Assembly: GCA_905236195.1 (NCBI GenBank)
Contig: CAJOOX010000028.1
Coordinates: forward strand, 1-30,256
DNA: 30,256 bases
Reading direction: 5' to 3'
Source: an uncultured Bacteroidales bacterium
GTDB taxonomy: Bacteria; Bacteroidota; Bacteroidia; Bacteroidales; UBA3663
Of this stretch, positions 1 through 7,676 are shown one piece after another; the first letter of the stretch is position 1; every line of letters starts with the position of its first letter. The translations under genes and the position numbers were made by a program. Under the pieces are notes generated by a model. It ran no database searches and was not told the DNA's origin. It was given only the letters and a program-made list of their open reading frames with translations.

Positions 1-712
1 GGGCATGACTGTTGCGGGGACGTCCTTCGATGACAGCCTGAGGTTCGGAGAACTCGTTATAGAGACCGATAAATGTCTCGCGGTCGGTATCATAGCCCTG
101 AACAGGCGCATTCACAGAATAGAAGGCATAGTGATTGCGGCGCTCGCGGTATTCGGTTTTGTGATAAATCACAGAACCTTCAATCTCCACCTCACCGGTC
201 GAGAAATTGCGCTGGAAGTTCTCCATGTCGGTGGCAGCATTCCAAAGACACCACTCCTGGAAAGAGAAGAGTTTGAGGTTCTTGACGGAAGCGCTTTCGT
301 TGGTGAGCGTCAGTTTTTGGATTTCTCCCCAGGTGCCCAGCGGGACGAAGAAGAGCACGGAAGCCTTTACGCTGTTTTTACAGCCCGTAATACGGGTATA
401 GTTCATACCATGACGGCACTCATAGAAATCGAGCGGTGTCTTGCAGGGTTTCCAACCGGGATTCCATACGGTATCACCATCCTTGACATAGAAATAGCGT
501 CCGCCATTGTCAATCGGTACAGAATTGTAACGATAGCGGGTGATACGACGGAACTTGGCATCCTTGTAGAAAGAATAGCCGCCGGCCGTGTTGGAAATCA
601 GGGAAAAGAAGTCCTCATTGCCCAGATAGTTAATCCAGGGCCAGGGAGTCTTCGGGTCTGTGATGACATATTCACGACAGGCGTCGTCGAAATGTCCGAA
701 TCTGTTTGCCAT
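1..712 (-). CDS. GH94 cellobiose phosphorylase-like, N-terminal part (runs off window)
   Basis: This is the 5' part (237 codons) of a gene that continues beyond position 1. The protein begins MANRFGHFDDACREYVIT and carries stretches typical of GH94 inverting disaccharide phosphorylases such as cellobiose phosphorylase: TPWPWINYLGNEDFFSLIS, NTAGGYSFYKDAKFRRITR, PIDNGGRYFY, NFQRNFSTGEVEIEGSVIY and KTEYRERRNHYAFYSVNA. These belong to the N-terminal beta-sandwich domain. The catalytic Asp and phosphate-binding residues lie in the missing part. The family splits cellobiose (or a related beta-glucoside) with phosphate into glucose 1-phosphate and glucose in the cytosol; no signal peptide is visible, which agrees. 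The start at 712 lies 4 bases after the stop of the DUF4924 gene, so the two are probably co-transcribed. Exact substrate (cellobiose or a longer or modified glucan) is inferred from similarity only. A long plus-strand reading frame over this gene is its antisense shadow. Confidence 0.9.
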   Translation of the reverse strand, partial: MANRFGHFDDACREYVITDPKTPWPWINYLGNEDFFSLISNTAGGYSFYKDAKFRRITRYRYNSVPIDNGGRYFYVKDGDTVWNPGWKPCKTPLDFYECRHGMNYTRITGCKNSVKASVLFFVPLGTWGEIQKLTLTNESASVKNLKLFSFQEWCLWNAATDMENFQRNFSTGEVEIEGSVIYHKTEYRERRNHYAFYSVNAPVQGYDTDRETFIGLYNEFSEPQAVIEGRPRNSHA

Positions 713-716
713 ACTT

Positions 717-1265
717 TTAAATATTTTGTTGTTTGTCTTCTTTGTATTTTGCAGCAAGGAGGCCGATGAATTTGGAAATCTGGGCCATAGCACCCTGAGT
801 TTCCTTGCTGATCTCCCTGCCCTGCAACCTCAGCATCAGCACTCCGTAGAGGGCAGTGAAACAGGTTTCCAATTCTCCCTGGGGATGTTCTCCCTGACGG
901 GACCGGAGTTCGACGATGGTGGGGAGAGTGGAGTAATAGGCCGAGGTGTAGATGGCATCCTCGCCACCCCTGAGCAGGCGTTGGTGCAGGTCGGTCAGAT
1001 CGGAGAGAATCACCTCGTTTATCTGGAGGTGTCCGCTTTCCCGTTTTCCTTCAGAGAGCATCATCACAGCCAAGTCATGATACCACTGACGAATGGATTT
1101 TACTGTATCTTCGGAAATGCCTTCAACCCCTGCATATCGGGCCACAAGGAACTGGTCGATTTTTTCATCGTCCAATTGGCATGCCCGCAGCATGTCTTCT
1201 ATCTGCCACATATAAAGAAGGTATTCGGCAATATTTTCCTTTCGTTTAGCCTGAGCTATTAACAT
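717..1265 (-). CDS. DUF4924 family protein
   Basis: A cytosolic protein of about 182 residues, rich in charged helices, beginning MLIAQAKRKENIAEYLLYMW and continuing QIEDMLRACQLDDEKIDQFL. This matches the Bacteroidetes-only DUF4924 family, whose function is unknown to me. I chose the ATG at 1265 over an upstream in-frame start at 1301 because family members start with MLIA(Q)xKRKENIAEYLLYMW and because the upstream start would overlap the end of the RSH gene (stop at 1276). With this start the gap to the RSH gene is 10 bases, and the downstream GH94 gene follows after 4 bases, so it sits inside one minus-strand operon. No signal peptide, membrane segment or catalytic motif is apparent. Confidence 0.85.
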   Translation of the reverse strand: MLIAQAKRKENIAEYLLYMWQIEDMLRACQLDDEKIDQFLVARYAGVEGISEDTVKSIRQWYHDLAVMMLSEGKRESGHLQINEVILSDLTDLHQRLLRGGEDAIYTSAYYSTLPTIVELRSRQGEHPQGELETCFTALYGVLMLRLQGREISKETQGAMAQISKFIGLLAAKYKEDKQQNI

Positions 1266-1275
1266 AGTCTTTCTA

Positions 1276-3339
1276 TCAGTTCTTGCGTGACGCTTTCTCA
1301 ATTTCGTGAAGCTTTTTCAGTTCGTTGAGAAGCAACATGATGTTCTTTTCGTTGTTGGTATCGATTGTGATATAACCGCGGAACAGCCCGTCCTTACACT
1401 CCAGATGGATGTTGAGGATGTTTGCCGTACATGTCTTCGATATGATGGCTGTGATTTGGTTGAGGAGTCCTTTGGAGTCGATGCCACGGAGTTCGAGGGT
1501 GGAAGTGACGGTCGTCTCCTGGGGTTTATTGTTCTGCGGACGCTGTTTCTTTTTCTTGGGTTTCTTTTCTTTGGAGGGTTGTCCGAAGCCCAGGAATCCG
1601 AGGAGTCCCTTGCGCGGGTGCACAATCTTTTGGAGGTTGTCGCTAATGGTCAGTTCGCTATTGCCAAAAGCATAGAACAGGTCATCCCACTGTTGCATTC
1701 CGTAGTGGCCGAGGAGTGCGTTCATCGTATCGGTACCCAACGGAATGTTGAGCGGTTCGAAGTATTCCCTAAGGGCCTGTTCACCCCGTGCGGCTACAAG
1801 CTGGCGCTGTTTCTTGAAGTAACTCTCAATCCGGTTTTTTGCTTTAGGTGTATGAACCCAGTTGCGCCACTGTTCGGACACTTTGGTTTCGGTTGTGGTA
1901 ATGACCTCGACCTGCTGACCGCTCTGGAGCACCGTGTTGAGGGGGGCTATCTTGTGGTTGATGCGTACCGCCTCTGCGTGCATGCCGATATCGGTATGCA
2001 GGGCGAAAGCAAAGTCCAACGCCGTTGCTCCCTTGGGGATCTCGCGCAAGTCCCCGGTGGGGGTGAATACGTAGATGGACGTAGAGAGCACGTTCAGCTG
2101 GATGGTATTGAGAAAGTCGGTGGCATTGGGGGCGGGATTATCGAGAATCTCCTTGATGGTCTTGAACCACTGGTCAAGACTGTTGTCGGTGGCATCCTTT
2201 TCCTTTCCGCGTTTGTATTTCCAATGGGCAGCAATACCTTTTTCATCGATTTCGTTCATTCGTTCCGACCGGATCTGCACTTCAATCCATCGGGCCACAG
2301 GCGCCTTAGGCCCCTGGACCGTTACATGGAGGGCCTCGTATCCGGTCTCTTTGGGACGCGTAATCCAGTCGCGGGTACGATCCGGCTTGATGGAATAGAG
2401 ATCGGTGATGGCGCGGAATATCTTCCAACAGTCATCTTTCTCACTGTTTTCAGACCGTGGTTTGAAGACGACGCGTTCGGCAAATATGTCATATATGTCG
2501 TCATAAGTGCAGTTCTTTTTCTTCATCTTACGCCAGATGGAGAATACGGATTTCATTCGCGTCTTGACCGAATATTCGAATCCCATCTCAATCAGTTTGG
2601 CATGGATGGGAGCAGCAAACGTGGCAAAATAGGATTCCTCGATTTCGGCATCTTTCTGCAACCTTTCTTTTACGGCTTCGTACTCCTCAGGATGTTCGTA
2701 ACGTAGAGAAAGGTCCTCGAGCTGGCTCTTGATATTGAACAATCCCAGGCGGTAGGCGATGGGGGCGTAAAGGAAGAGCGTCTCCTCGGCAATACGTTTC
2801 TGTTTGAGCGGTTCAAGGTGGTCGAGCGTTCTCATGTTGTGGAGACGGTCGGCAATCTTAACAAGAATAACGCGTACGTCGTTGGACATCGTGAGCAGGA
2901 AGTTGCGGAAGTTTTCGGCCTGCTCCTCGGGATTCTTAATGGCCGGATGGCGCGGATCGGCGGTCTCTTCGGTTACAAAACGGATGTTTTTGCCGGCGAG
3001 TTTGTGGACATCGCGCACCAATTCTCCGATTTTGGGACCGAAAGCGGCATTAATATCCTCGAACGTACGGTCGCTCAACTTCACCACATCGTGGAGGAGG
3101 GCCACACTGATGGAGGTCGAACCCAATCCGATTTCGGAAGCCACAATTCGGGCGACAGCAAGCGGATGAAGGATATAAGGTTCCCCTGACAGACGACGCT
3201 GACCGCTGTGGGCCTCTTCTGCAAAGCGGAATACCTTGCATATCAGGTCGCGTTTGTCAGCATTACGCGTCTGGGCGTAATCTTCGAGTAATGCTTCGAA
3301 TTCGGCATTAATCTGTTTCTGCTCTTCTGCAGTAAACAT
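1276..3339 (-). CDS. RelA/SpoT-family (p)ppGpp synthetase, hydrolase motif degenerate
   Basis: A long RSH protein of 687 residues. An HD domain (about 25-195) keeps His58 (ILHP), His83-Asp84 and Asn168 (LHNM). The synthetase domain (about 240-375) keeps Arg261/Lys263 (RMKSVFSIW), Asp284 (YDIF), Tyr334 (TGYEALH) and Glu353 (IEVQIR). A TGS domain follows at about 420-482, then a short helical part, a lysine-rich linker (about 588-600) and a C-terminal ACT domain (about 611-687). In bifunctional Rel/SpoT the HD motif is HDVVED; here it is HDVVKL, so the two acidic residues needed for Mn-dependent ppGpp hydrolysis are replaced by Lys87 and Leu88. The synthetase residues look intact, so I infer a synthetase-only, RelA-like role in the stringent response. 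The conserved-cysteine (RIS/ZFD) region normally preceding ACT is not seen. It lies between the lytic transglycosylase and DUF4924 genes on the same strand. Confidence 0.93.
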   Translation of the reverse strand: MFTAEEQKQINAEFEALLEDYAQTRNADKRDLICKVFRFAEEAHSGQRRLSGEPYILHPLAVARIVASEIGLGSTSISVALLHDVVKLSDRTFEDINAAFGPKIGELVRDVHKLAGKNIRFVTEETADPRHPAIKNPEEQAENFRNFLLTMSNDVRVILVKIADRLHNMRTLDHLEPLKQKRIAEETLFLYAPIAYRLGLFNIKSQLEDLSLRYEHPEEYEAVKERLQKDAEIEESYFATFAAPIHAKLIEMGFEYSVKTRMKSVFSIWRKMKKKNCTYDDIYDIFAERVVFKPRSENSEKDDCWKIFRAITDLYSIKPDRTRDWITRPKETGYEALHVTVQGPKAPVARWIEVQIRSERMNEIDEKGIAAHWKYKRGKEKDATDNSLDQWFKTIKEILDNPAPNATDFLNTIQLNVLSTSIYVFTPTGDLREIPKGATALDFAFALHTDIGMHAEAVRINHKIAPLNTVLQSGQQVEVITTTETKVSEQWRNWVHTPKAKNRIESYFKKQRQLVAARGEQALREYFEPLNIPLGTDTMNALLGHYGMQQWDDLFYAFGNSELTISDNLQKIVHPRKGLLGFLGFGQPSKEKKPKKKKQRPQNNKPQETTVTSTLELRGIDSKGLLNQITAIISKTCTANILNIHLECKDGLFRGYITIDTNNEKNIMLLLNELKKLHEIEKASRKN

Positions 3340-3413
3340 AGGGGTAGGGATTTTTAAATGGGAATGGGGAAGAAAGTTTCTCTAAGGTTGTGTCTCGCAG
3401 GACGTCCGGGGTC

Positions 3414-4745
3414 TTAACGGACCCTGAGCCGCTGTCCGACGCGGATATTGTTTCCATTCAAACCATTGAGACTTTTAATCTTGTTGACTGAAGTGCCATA
3501 TTTCCGGGCTATATAAGAAAGGGTCTGGCCACGACGCACCTTATGGTACTTGGCATTTCCATCGTTGCCGATGGCAGCCTTTCCTTTCCGTCCTTTCCGT
3601 CCACCGCCTTTGATATATGAGTTATGCTGCCCTTTGTTCTGGATGAGACGAAGGTCTCCGTTGTGAGGAAGGAGACTGTCGGCTTTGAATGCAAAGATGG
3701 AGTCCTGGAGTTCGATAAACTCCAAGGCTTTCTCCTGAGGTAGAGTAAGGGCAAAACTCTTGATACTCGAACCGGGAACAATGTCATAGATGAACTGTGG
3801 GTTGAGACTCTCAATCTGTTTGACGGGCATGTTCACGAAACGGGCAATCTGTTCGAAGTGAACCATCTGGTCGAGCATGATTGTGTCGCACACAGGGGGG
3901 ATCTCAGCCACGGTGGCACAGAGGTTGTAGTCACAGTGGTAATTCATTATATAGGTTGCAGCCACGAAGATGGGGAAGTAGCTTCTTGTCTCGCGGGGGA
4001 GGAAATGGTAGATTTCCCAAAAAGAACGTCTGCCGCCCGATCGGGCAATGGCTTTGCTGACGTTGCCCGGCCCGCAGTTGTAGGCGGCGATAGCCAGGGG
4101 CCAGTCCTGGAAAGTGCCATACAGCTGCAGCAGATAGCGGCATGCAGCATCGGTCGATTTATAGAGGTCGTAACGCTCGTCGATGTAACTGTTTATCTCC
4201 AAACCCTGCAGGAGTCCGGTTGAGGGCATGAATTGCCAAAGGCCAGCAGCTCCTGCCCGGGAATAGGCATTCTGCCGCAGACCGGATTCGATGCATGCAA
4301 GGTATTTCAATTCGGAAGGCATGCCATAGCGGCGAAGGGCATCTTCAAAGATAGGGAAATAATGGTTATAGCCGACACCCACCATACGTTCTACCATTTC
4401 ACGGCGACGATGGATATAAAGGTCCAGACATTCCCGCACGGGCTGGTTGAAAGGAAGTTCAATAATGGAGGGAATGGCTTTGAGTTTTTCTATATATTCC
4501 GAGTCTGGCACAAACGGCCATTCAGCATCGCTGATACAGTTGGGATCAATGTGTATGAAATGGCGTTCTGTCCAATCGTAGTCAATGGTGTCGATGTCTT
4601 CAATACTTTCGGGGAAGACCATTGCCGAGTCATAGGCGTTGAGCATTGCCTGACGTTTGATGTCATCAATGTCCTCGGCTTGCGCCGTATAGAATGGAAT
4701 TGTACAGCAAAGGGTTGCCAGAAGTTTACAATTCAGAAATTTCAT
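3414..4745 (-). CDS. MltD-like membrane-bound lytic murein transglycosylase with LysM
   Basis: A 443-residue exported protein. Residues 1-23 form a signal peptide ending at AQA. The SLT catalytic domain (about 120-260) contains the signature ACIESGLRQNAYSRAGAAG, LWQFMPSTG and AIAAYNCGPGNV, with Glu153 as the expected catalytic acid. A degenerate LysM-like segment lies around 290-345 (FEQIARFVNMPVKQIESLNP) and a clear C-terminal LysM at 400-443 (VRRGQTLSYIARKYGTS, then INxLNGL-like and GQRLRV). Lytic transglycosylases cleave peptidoglycan glycan strands non-hydrolytically to give 1,6-anhydroMurNAc ends in the periplasm, and LysM binds glycan. It lies 30 bases after the DUF5683 gene in the parA-parB-DUF5683-mltD order common in Bacteroidetes. 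Confidence 0.93.
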   Translation of the reverse strand: MKFLNCKLLATLCCTIPFYTAQAEDIDDIKRQAMLNAYDSAMVFPESIEDIDTIDYDWTERHFIHIDPNCISDAEWPFVPDSEYIEKLKAIPSIIELPFNQPVRECLDLYIHRRREMVERMVGVGYNHYFPIFEDALRRYGMPSELKYLACIESGLRQNAYSRAGAAGLWQFMPSTGLLQGLEINSYIDERYDLYKSTDAACRYLLQLYGTFQDWPLAIAAYNCGPGNVSKAIARSGGRRSFWEIYHFLPRETRSYFPIFVAATYIMNYHCDYNLCATVAEIPPVCDTIMLDQMVHFEQIARFVNMPVKQIESLNPQFIYDIVPGSSIKSFALTLPQEKALEFIELQDSIFAFKADSLLPHNGDLRLIQNKGQHNSYIKGGGRKGRKGKAAIGNDGNAKYHKVRRGQTLSYIARKYGTSVNKIKSLNGLNGNNIRVGQRLRVR

Positions 4746-4775
4746 TCTTATTCTTATAAATGTTATTGAATTGTT

Positions 4776-5606
4776 TTAGAAGTCAATTGTATAGCCCACC
4801 GACACTTCAGGTTTGTCATCCGGACCAAGGTTGGTCGATATGTCGAAATGATATAGCGAAGCGTCCACATAGGCATCGACCATGGCCACAAGATAGACAC
4901 CAATCATACCCAGAATGCAGTAGTCGCGCCAATTGCGATAGGTATTCTTTTTGTTTTTGAACACGCGTTCGAGGTATTCCCGACGAGCGCTGACCGGGTA
5001 GTTGGGCGGAAGGAATTTCAGATAACTGGCATTCGGCGAATTCTGTACCAAGTCGCGATATGCGTTTACGTAGGTGCGGTAATATCGCTGGTTCCAATTA
5101 TAACCGTAGAGCAAAGCGAGGAATCCTCCGTAGATGATGGGGAGTTTCCAGTATTTGCGATTGTAAATCTGACCTCCGCCGGGAAAGAGGGCAGCATACC
5201 AGACCGCTTTCCACGGTTTGGGGTTGTAATTCTGGAAATAGGGATCGTATTTGGGATCAATTCCTCCCTCCAGCGAGCATTGGAAAGACTCGTAGATTGC
5301 TTTCAGTGAATCTTCGTTTACGGATATTTCTGCTGGGGAATGAACCTCGTCGTAGAGGGGATTGTTATACATAAGGCTGTCGTCTGCCCTGAGGCTCATG
5401 GCTGCGGAGTCGGGCTGAGTAATCGTAACAGTATTAACAACGCCGGTTGTGTCGAGGGAAGCATAGGCCGAGTCAAAAGCTTCAAGCATCCGGGCAGCAC
5501 TCTGCATCCGAGGCACAGCAAGCGTGCTGTCGGCCTCGTTTGTCCGGGCCGACAAGGAAGTGAAACTTCCCAGGACAGAGATGAAGAGAATTGCGAATCT
5601 TTTCAC
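4776..5606 (-). CDS. DUF5683 domain-containing membrane protein
   Basis: A 276-residue protein with an N-terminal signal sequence (about 1-20, ending SLSA), then a low-complexity Ser/Asp/Ala-rich periplasmic stretch to about residue 120. The DUF5683 domain follows: NPKPWKAVWYAALFPGGGQ, IYNRKYWKLPIIYGGFLALL and a third hydrophobic segment (YCILGMIGVYLVAMVDAYVD). The PGxGQxYNxxYWKxPI motif is the hallmark of the family and resembles small TM2-like membrane hairpins. The function is not known. It starts 40 bases after parB and ends 30 bases before the transglycosylase gene, so it is probably part of the same transcript. The association with partition and murein genes is conserved, but any functional link is inference. 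Confidence 0.88.
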   Translation of the reverse strand: MKRFAILFISVLGSFTSLSARTNEADSTLAVPRMQSAARMLEAFDSAYASLDTTGVVNTVTITQPDSAAMSLRADDSLMYNNPLYDEVHSPAEISVNEDSLKAIYESFQCSLEGGIDPKYDPYFQNYNPKPWKAVWYAALFPGGGQIYNRKYWKLPIIYGGFLALLYGYNWNQRYYRTYVNAYRDLVQNSPNASYLKFLPPNYPVSARREYLERVFKNKKNTYRNWRDYCILGMIGVYLVAMVDAYVDASLYHFDISTNLGPDDKPEVSVGYTIDF

Positions 5607-5646
5607 GTTGTTAGCCTTAGATTATTACCGCAGATATGGGATTCGG

Positions 5647-6561
5647 CTACGCTTGAGAGACACCATCGAGCAGGGCAAGAATATGCTGTAACTGTTCGTC
5701 GTTGTCAAACTGAATCTGGATGTGTCCCTTACCGTGTTCATTGCACGACATCTTAACTTTGGAAGCAAACATCTGGGAGAGATGCCGGGTCATTGCGTCG
5801 ATGAGTTCGTTGGGTGAGGCGGTGGCTTTGGGGCGATTCCCTTTTTCATCCTCATCGAAATCCAGGATGCGCCCTTCGGTGTAATCTTTCACTAGCGCCT
5901 CCACTTTGCGCACACTGATTTCGTTCCGGATAATCAGGTGGTAGAGTTTGATCTGCTGTTCGCTGTCCTCGACGGGCAGGATGGCACGTGCATGGCCTTG
6001 GGATATGCGTTTCTCCTTGAGTCCCAATTGTATCTCGGCGGGCAGTTTAAGCAAGCGGATGAAATTGGTGATGGTTGTGCGGTTCTTGCCCACGCGTTGC
6101 GAGAGATCTTCGTGGGTGAGGTGATAATTTTCAATAAGTTGCTGGTATGCCAACGCCACTTCGATGGCATTGAGGTCTTCTCGCTGTATGTTCTCGATAA
6201 GGGCCATTTCCATCACCGTGTCATCGTCCACTTTCCGGATGTAGGCCGGGATGGATTCAAGTCCGGCACGCTGTGCTGCCCTCCAACGGCGTTCTCCGGC
6301 AATAATCATATAGTTCCCGTCCTGTTCCTCGCGAAGCGTAATGGGCTGGATGATGCCGATGTTCCGGATTGAGGCACTGAGTTCGTCCAACGCAGTCTCG
6401 TCAAATTCATGACGGGGCTGAGTGGGATTGGGATGTATTTGGTCGATGGCAATTTCGGAGATAGATGAAGGCGAACTGTTCACGGTTCCTTCGAATGATG
6501 AATTCTCATCGAAGGAAATAAGCGCATCGAGTCCACGTCCGAGTCCTGTCTTTTTATTCAT
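5647..6561 (-). CDS. parB: ParB/Spo0J chromosome partitioning protein
   Basis: A 304-residue ParB. The N-terminal tail KKTGLGRGLDALI is the conserved ParA-stimulating peptide. The CTP-binding/clamp domain (about 35-125) has IHPNPTQPR, the C-motif GERRWRAA and ENIQREDLN. A helix-turn-helix parS-binding domain follows (LTHEDLSQRVGKNRTTITNF, then LKLPAEIQLGLKEKRISQGH), and a C-terminal dimerisation region (about 255-304). ParB loads on parS sites near the origin as a CTP-dependent clamp and works with ParA in chromosome segregation. It has its own promoter between parA and parB (see 6590-6621). I did not find an obvious parS-like 16-bp palindrome in the window. Confidence 0.97.
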   Translation of the reverse strand: MNKKTGLGRGLDALISFDENSSFEGTVNSSPSSISEIAIDQIHPNPTQPRHEFDETALDELSASIRNIGIIQPITLREEQDGNYMIIAGERRWRAAQRAGLESIPAYIRKVDDDTVMEMALIENIQREDLNAIEVALAYQQLIENYHLTHEDLSQRVGKNRTTITNFIRLLKLPAEIQLGLKEKRISQGHARAILPVEDSEQQIKLYHLIIRNEISVRKVEALVKDYTEGRILDFDEDEKGNRPKATASPNELIDAMTRHLSQMFASKVKMSCNEHGKGHIQIQFDNDEQLQHILALLDGVSQA

Positions 6562-6589
6562 TTTGGGCTGTTATTTATAAATCCGCGTG

Positions 6590-6621
6590 CAAAGATAAGA
6601 AAAAACGCGGAGATAAGCAAA
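6590..6621 (-). promoter_or_regulatory. parB promoter (Bacteroidetes -33/-7 type)
   Basis: On the minus strand TTTG (6621-6618), a 20-bp spacer and TATCTTTG (6597-6590) match the Bacteroidetes primary-sigma consensus TTTG-N19-21-TAnnTTTG. Transcription would start near 6583, leaving a leader of about 22 bases before the parB ATG at 6561. The -33 element falls inside the loop of the parA terminator hairpin. Confidence 0.75.
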
Positions 6622-6639
6622 TTTTCTACGCGTTTTTTT
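6600..6639 (-). terminator. Intrinsic terminator after parA
   Basis: Inverted arms AAAAAACGCG (6600-6609) and CGCGTTTTTT (6629-6638) give a 10-bp stem with a 19-base loop. Read on the minus strand the GC part (ACGCG/CGCGT) is followed by a run of six T, as in a Rho-independent terminator located about 25 bases after the parA stop. It likely reduces read-through into parB, which has its own promoter. Confidence 0.65.
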
Positions 6640-6664
6640 GGTTATTTATCAATTATTTTATTTT

Positions 6665-7438
6665 TTATCCCCTGTCTTTGTGCTTTGCAAGCACTTCACG
6701 AGCCAACATCATGTAGTTGTTGGAGCCTTTAGAGTCTGGTGAATAGAGCAGGGCGGGGAGGCCATAAGAGGGTGCTTCCGACAAACGGATGTTACGCTGT
6801 ATAACGGTGTCGAATACCAGTTTCTGGAAGTGTTGCTTCACCTCTTCATAGATCTGATTGGCCAGCCTCAGACGGGCATCATACATCGTGAGCAGAAATC
6901 CTTCGATTTGGAGTCTGGGATTGAGTTTGTTCTTGATGATTTTAATGGTATTGAGCAGTTTGGAAATGCCTTCCAACGCGAAATACTCGGCCTGAACCGG
7001 AATGATGATGGAATCCGCAGCTGTAAGACAGTTGACGGTAATCAGTCCCAACGACGGAGAACAGTCGATGAGTATATAGTCATAGGCATTTCTGATGGCC
7101 TTCAGTTGCGAGCGGAGCACTAGTTCCCTGTTTTCGATGTTGAGCAGTTCGAGTTCCGCACCAACGAGGTCTATTCTGGATGCGATGATGTCAAGACGCT
7201 CGACACAGGTGGGAAGAATGGCTTCTGCGGCCGATGCATTATTGATTAAACAATCATAGATGGAGGTGTCCACTTTCTTCATGTCAACACCCAGACCACT
7301 TGAGGCATTAGCCTGCGGGTCAGCATCGATCAGAAGCACCTTCTTGCCGAGTGTGGCAAGCGAGGCTGCAAGGTTGATGGCTGTGGTTGTTTTACCAACA
7401 CCTCCTTTTTGATTGGCAATGGCAATTACGAGTCCCAT
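6665..7438 (-). CDS. parA: ParA/Soj chromosome partitioning ATPase
   Basis: A 257-residue ParA/MinD-superfamily ATPase. It has the deviant Walker A motif KGGVGKTT with the signature lysine near the N terminus (IAIANQKGGVGKTTTAINLA), Walker A' region LLIDADPQANAS, the Walker B-like ILIDCSPSLG, and the C-terminal RNIRLSEAPSYG motif typical of chromosomal Soj/ParA. ATP-dependent dimers bind DNA non-specifically and are stimulated by ParB to move origin regions. The short N terminus (no HTH) is the chromosomal type Ia-like/Soj form and not a plasmid P1-type ParA. Its promoter lies in the divergent region shared with surE. Confidence 0.97.
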   Translation of the reverse strand: MGLVIAIANQKGGVGKTTTAINLAASLATLGKKVLLIDADPQANASSGLGVDMKKVDTSIYDCLINNASAAEAILPTCVERLDIIASRIDLVGAELELLNIENRELVLRSQLKAIRNAYDYILIDCSPSLGLITVNCLTAADSIIIPVQAEYFALEGISKLLNTIKIIKNKLNPRLQIEGFLLTMYDARLRLANQIYEEVKQHFQKLVFDTVIQRNIRLSEAPSYGLPALLYSPDSKGSNNYMMLAREVLAKHKDRG

Positions 7439-7470
7439 AAATCAAAAATGAGTTAATAATGAAACAAAAT

Positions 7471-7485
7471 GTTGAATAATTCAAC
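7471..7485 (-). other. Small stem-loop at the predicted 5' end of parA mRNA
   Basis: GTTGAA (7471-7476), loop TAA and TTCAAC (7480-7485) form a perfect 6-bp hairpin. The predicted parA transcription start is about 7483, so the hairpin would cap the leader. It may stabilise the mRNA or be an operator dyad; this is a weak inference. Confidence 0.35.
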
Positions 7486-7489
7486 GGTG

Positions 7490-7520
7490 CAAAGGTCGCA
7501 ATTTTTTTTAATAGGACAAA
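7490..7520 (-). promoter_or_regulatory. parA promoter candidate
   Basis: Minus strand TTTG (7520-7517), a 19-bp spacer and GACCTTTG (7497-7490). The -7 box deviates from TAnnTTTG at the first base only. Predicted start near 7483, 45 bases before the parA ATG. Confidence 0.6.
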
Positions 7521-7546
7521 AAAGTGGGGCAAAATAATTGAAAAAT

Positions 7547-7574
7547 TGTGGATAACTGCCTCTTTTGTTGATAA
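7547..7574 (-). other. DnaA-box-like pair in A/T-rich divergent region
   Basis: TGTGGATAA (7547-7555) is the exact complement of the DnaA box TTATCCACA. TGTTGATAA (7566-7574), complement TTATCAACA, is a one-mismatch copy in the same orientation 19 bp further on. They lie in a 238-bp intergenic region with several long A/T homopolymers, between parA and surE. They may be a DnaA regulatory site or part of a replication origin; two boxes alone do not prove an origin. Confidence 0.45.
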
Positions 7575-7608
7575 CTTTTGTGTCAAAAAACAAATTTCGG
7601 ATTTTTTT

Positions 7609-7640
7609 TTTGGTTATATCTGTTTTTTTTTATATCTTCG
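7609..7640 (+). promoter_or_regulatory. surE-lpxB promoter
   Basis: TTTG (7609-7612), a 20-bp spacer and TATCTTCG (7633-7640), one base off the TAnnTTTG consensus. Predicted start near 7647, about 30 bases before the surE ATG. Confidence 0.6.
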
Positions 7641-7676
7641 CAGTCCATTTCAATGTTAAAGTCCATTTAATAATAT

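Noticed and set aside
5..769. 254-codon plus-strand open frame
   Set aside because: Antisense to the GH94 gene, whose protein matches cellobiose phosphorylase continuously.
1306..2706. 466-codon plus-strand open frame opposite the RSH gene
   Set aside because: The opposite strand encodes a clear RelA/SpoT protein with motifs across the whole length; the plus-strand product matches nothing I know and is a codon-bias shadow.
5983..5998. TGGCACG inside parB, sigma-54-like
   Set aside because: The -12 half reads TGGCC at the required position instead of TTGCW, and it is within coding sequence.
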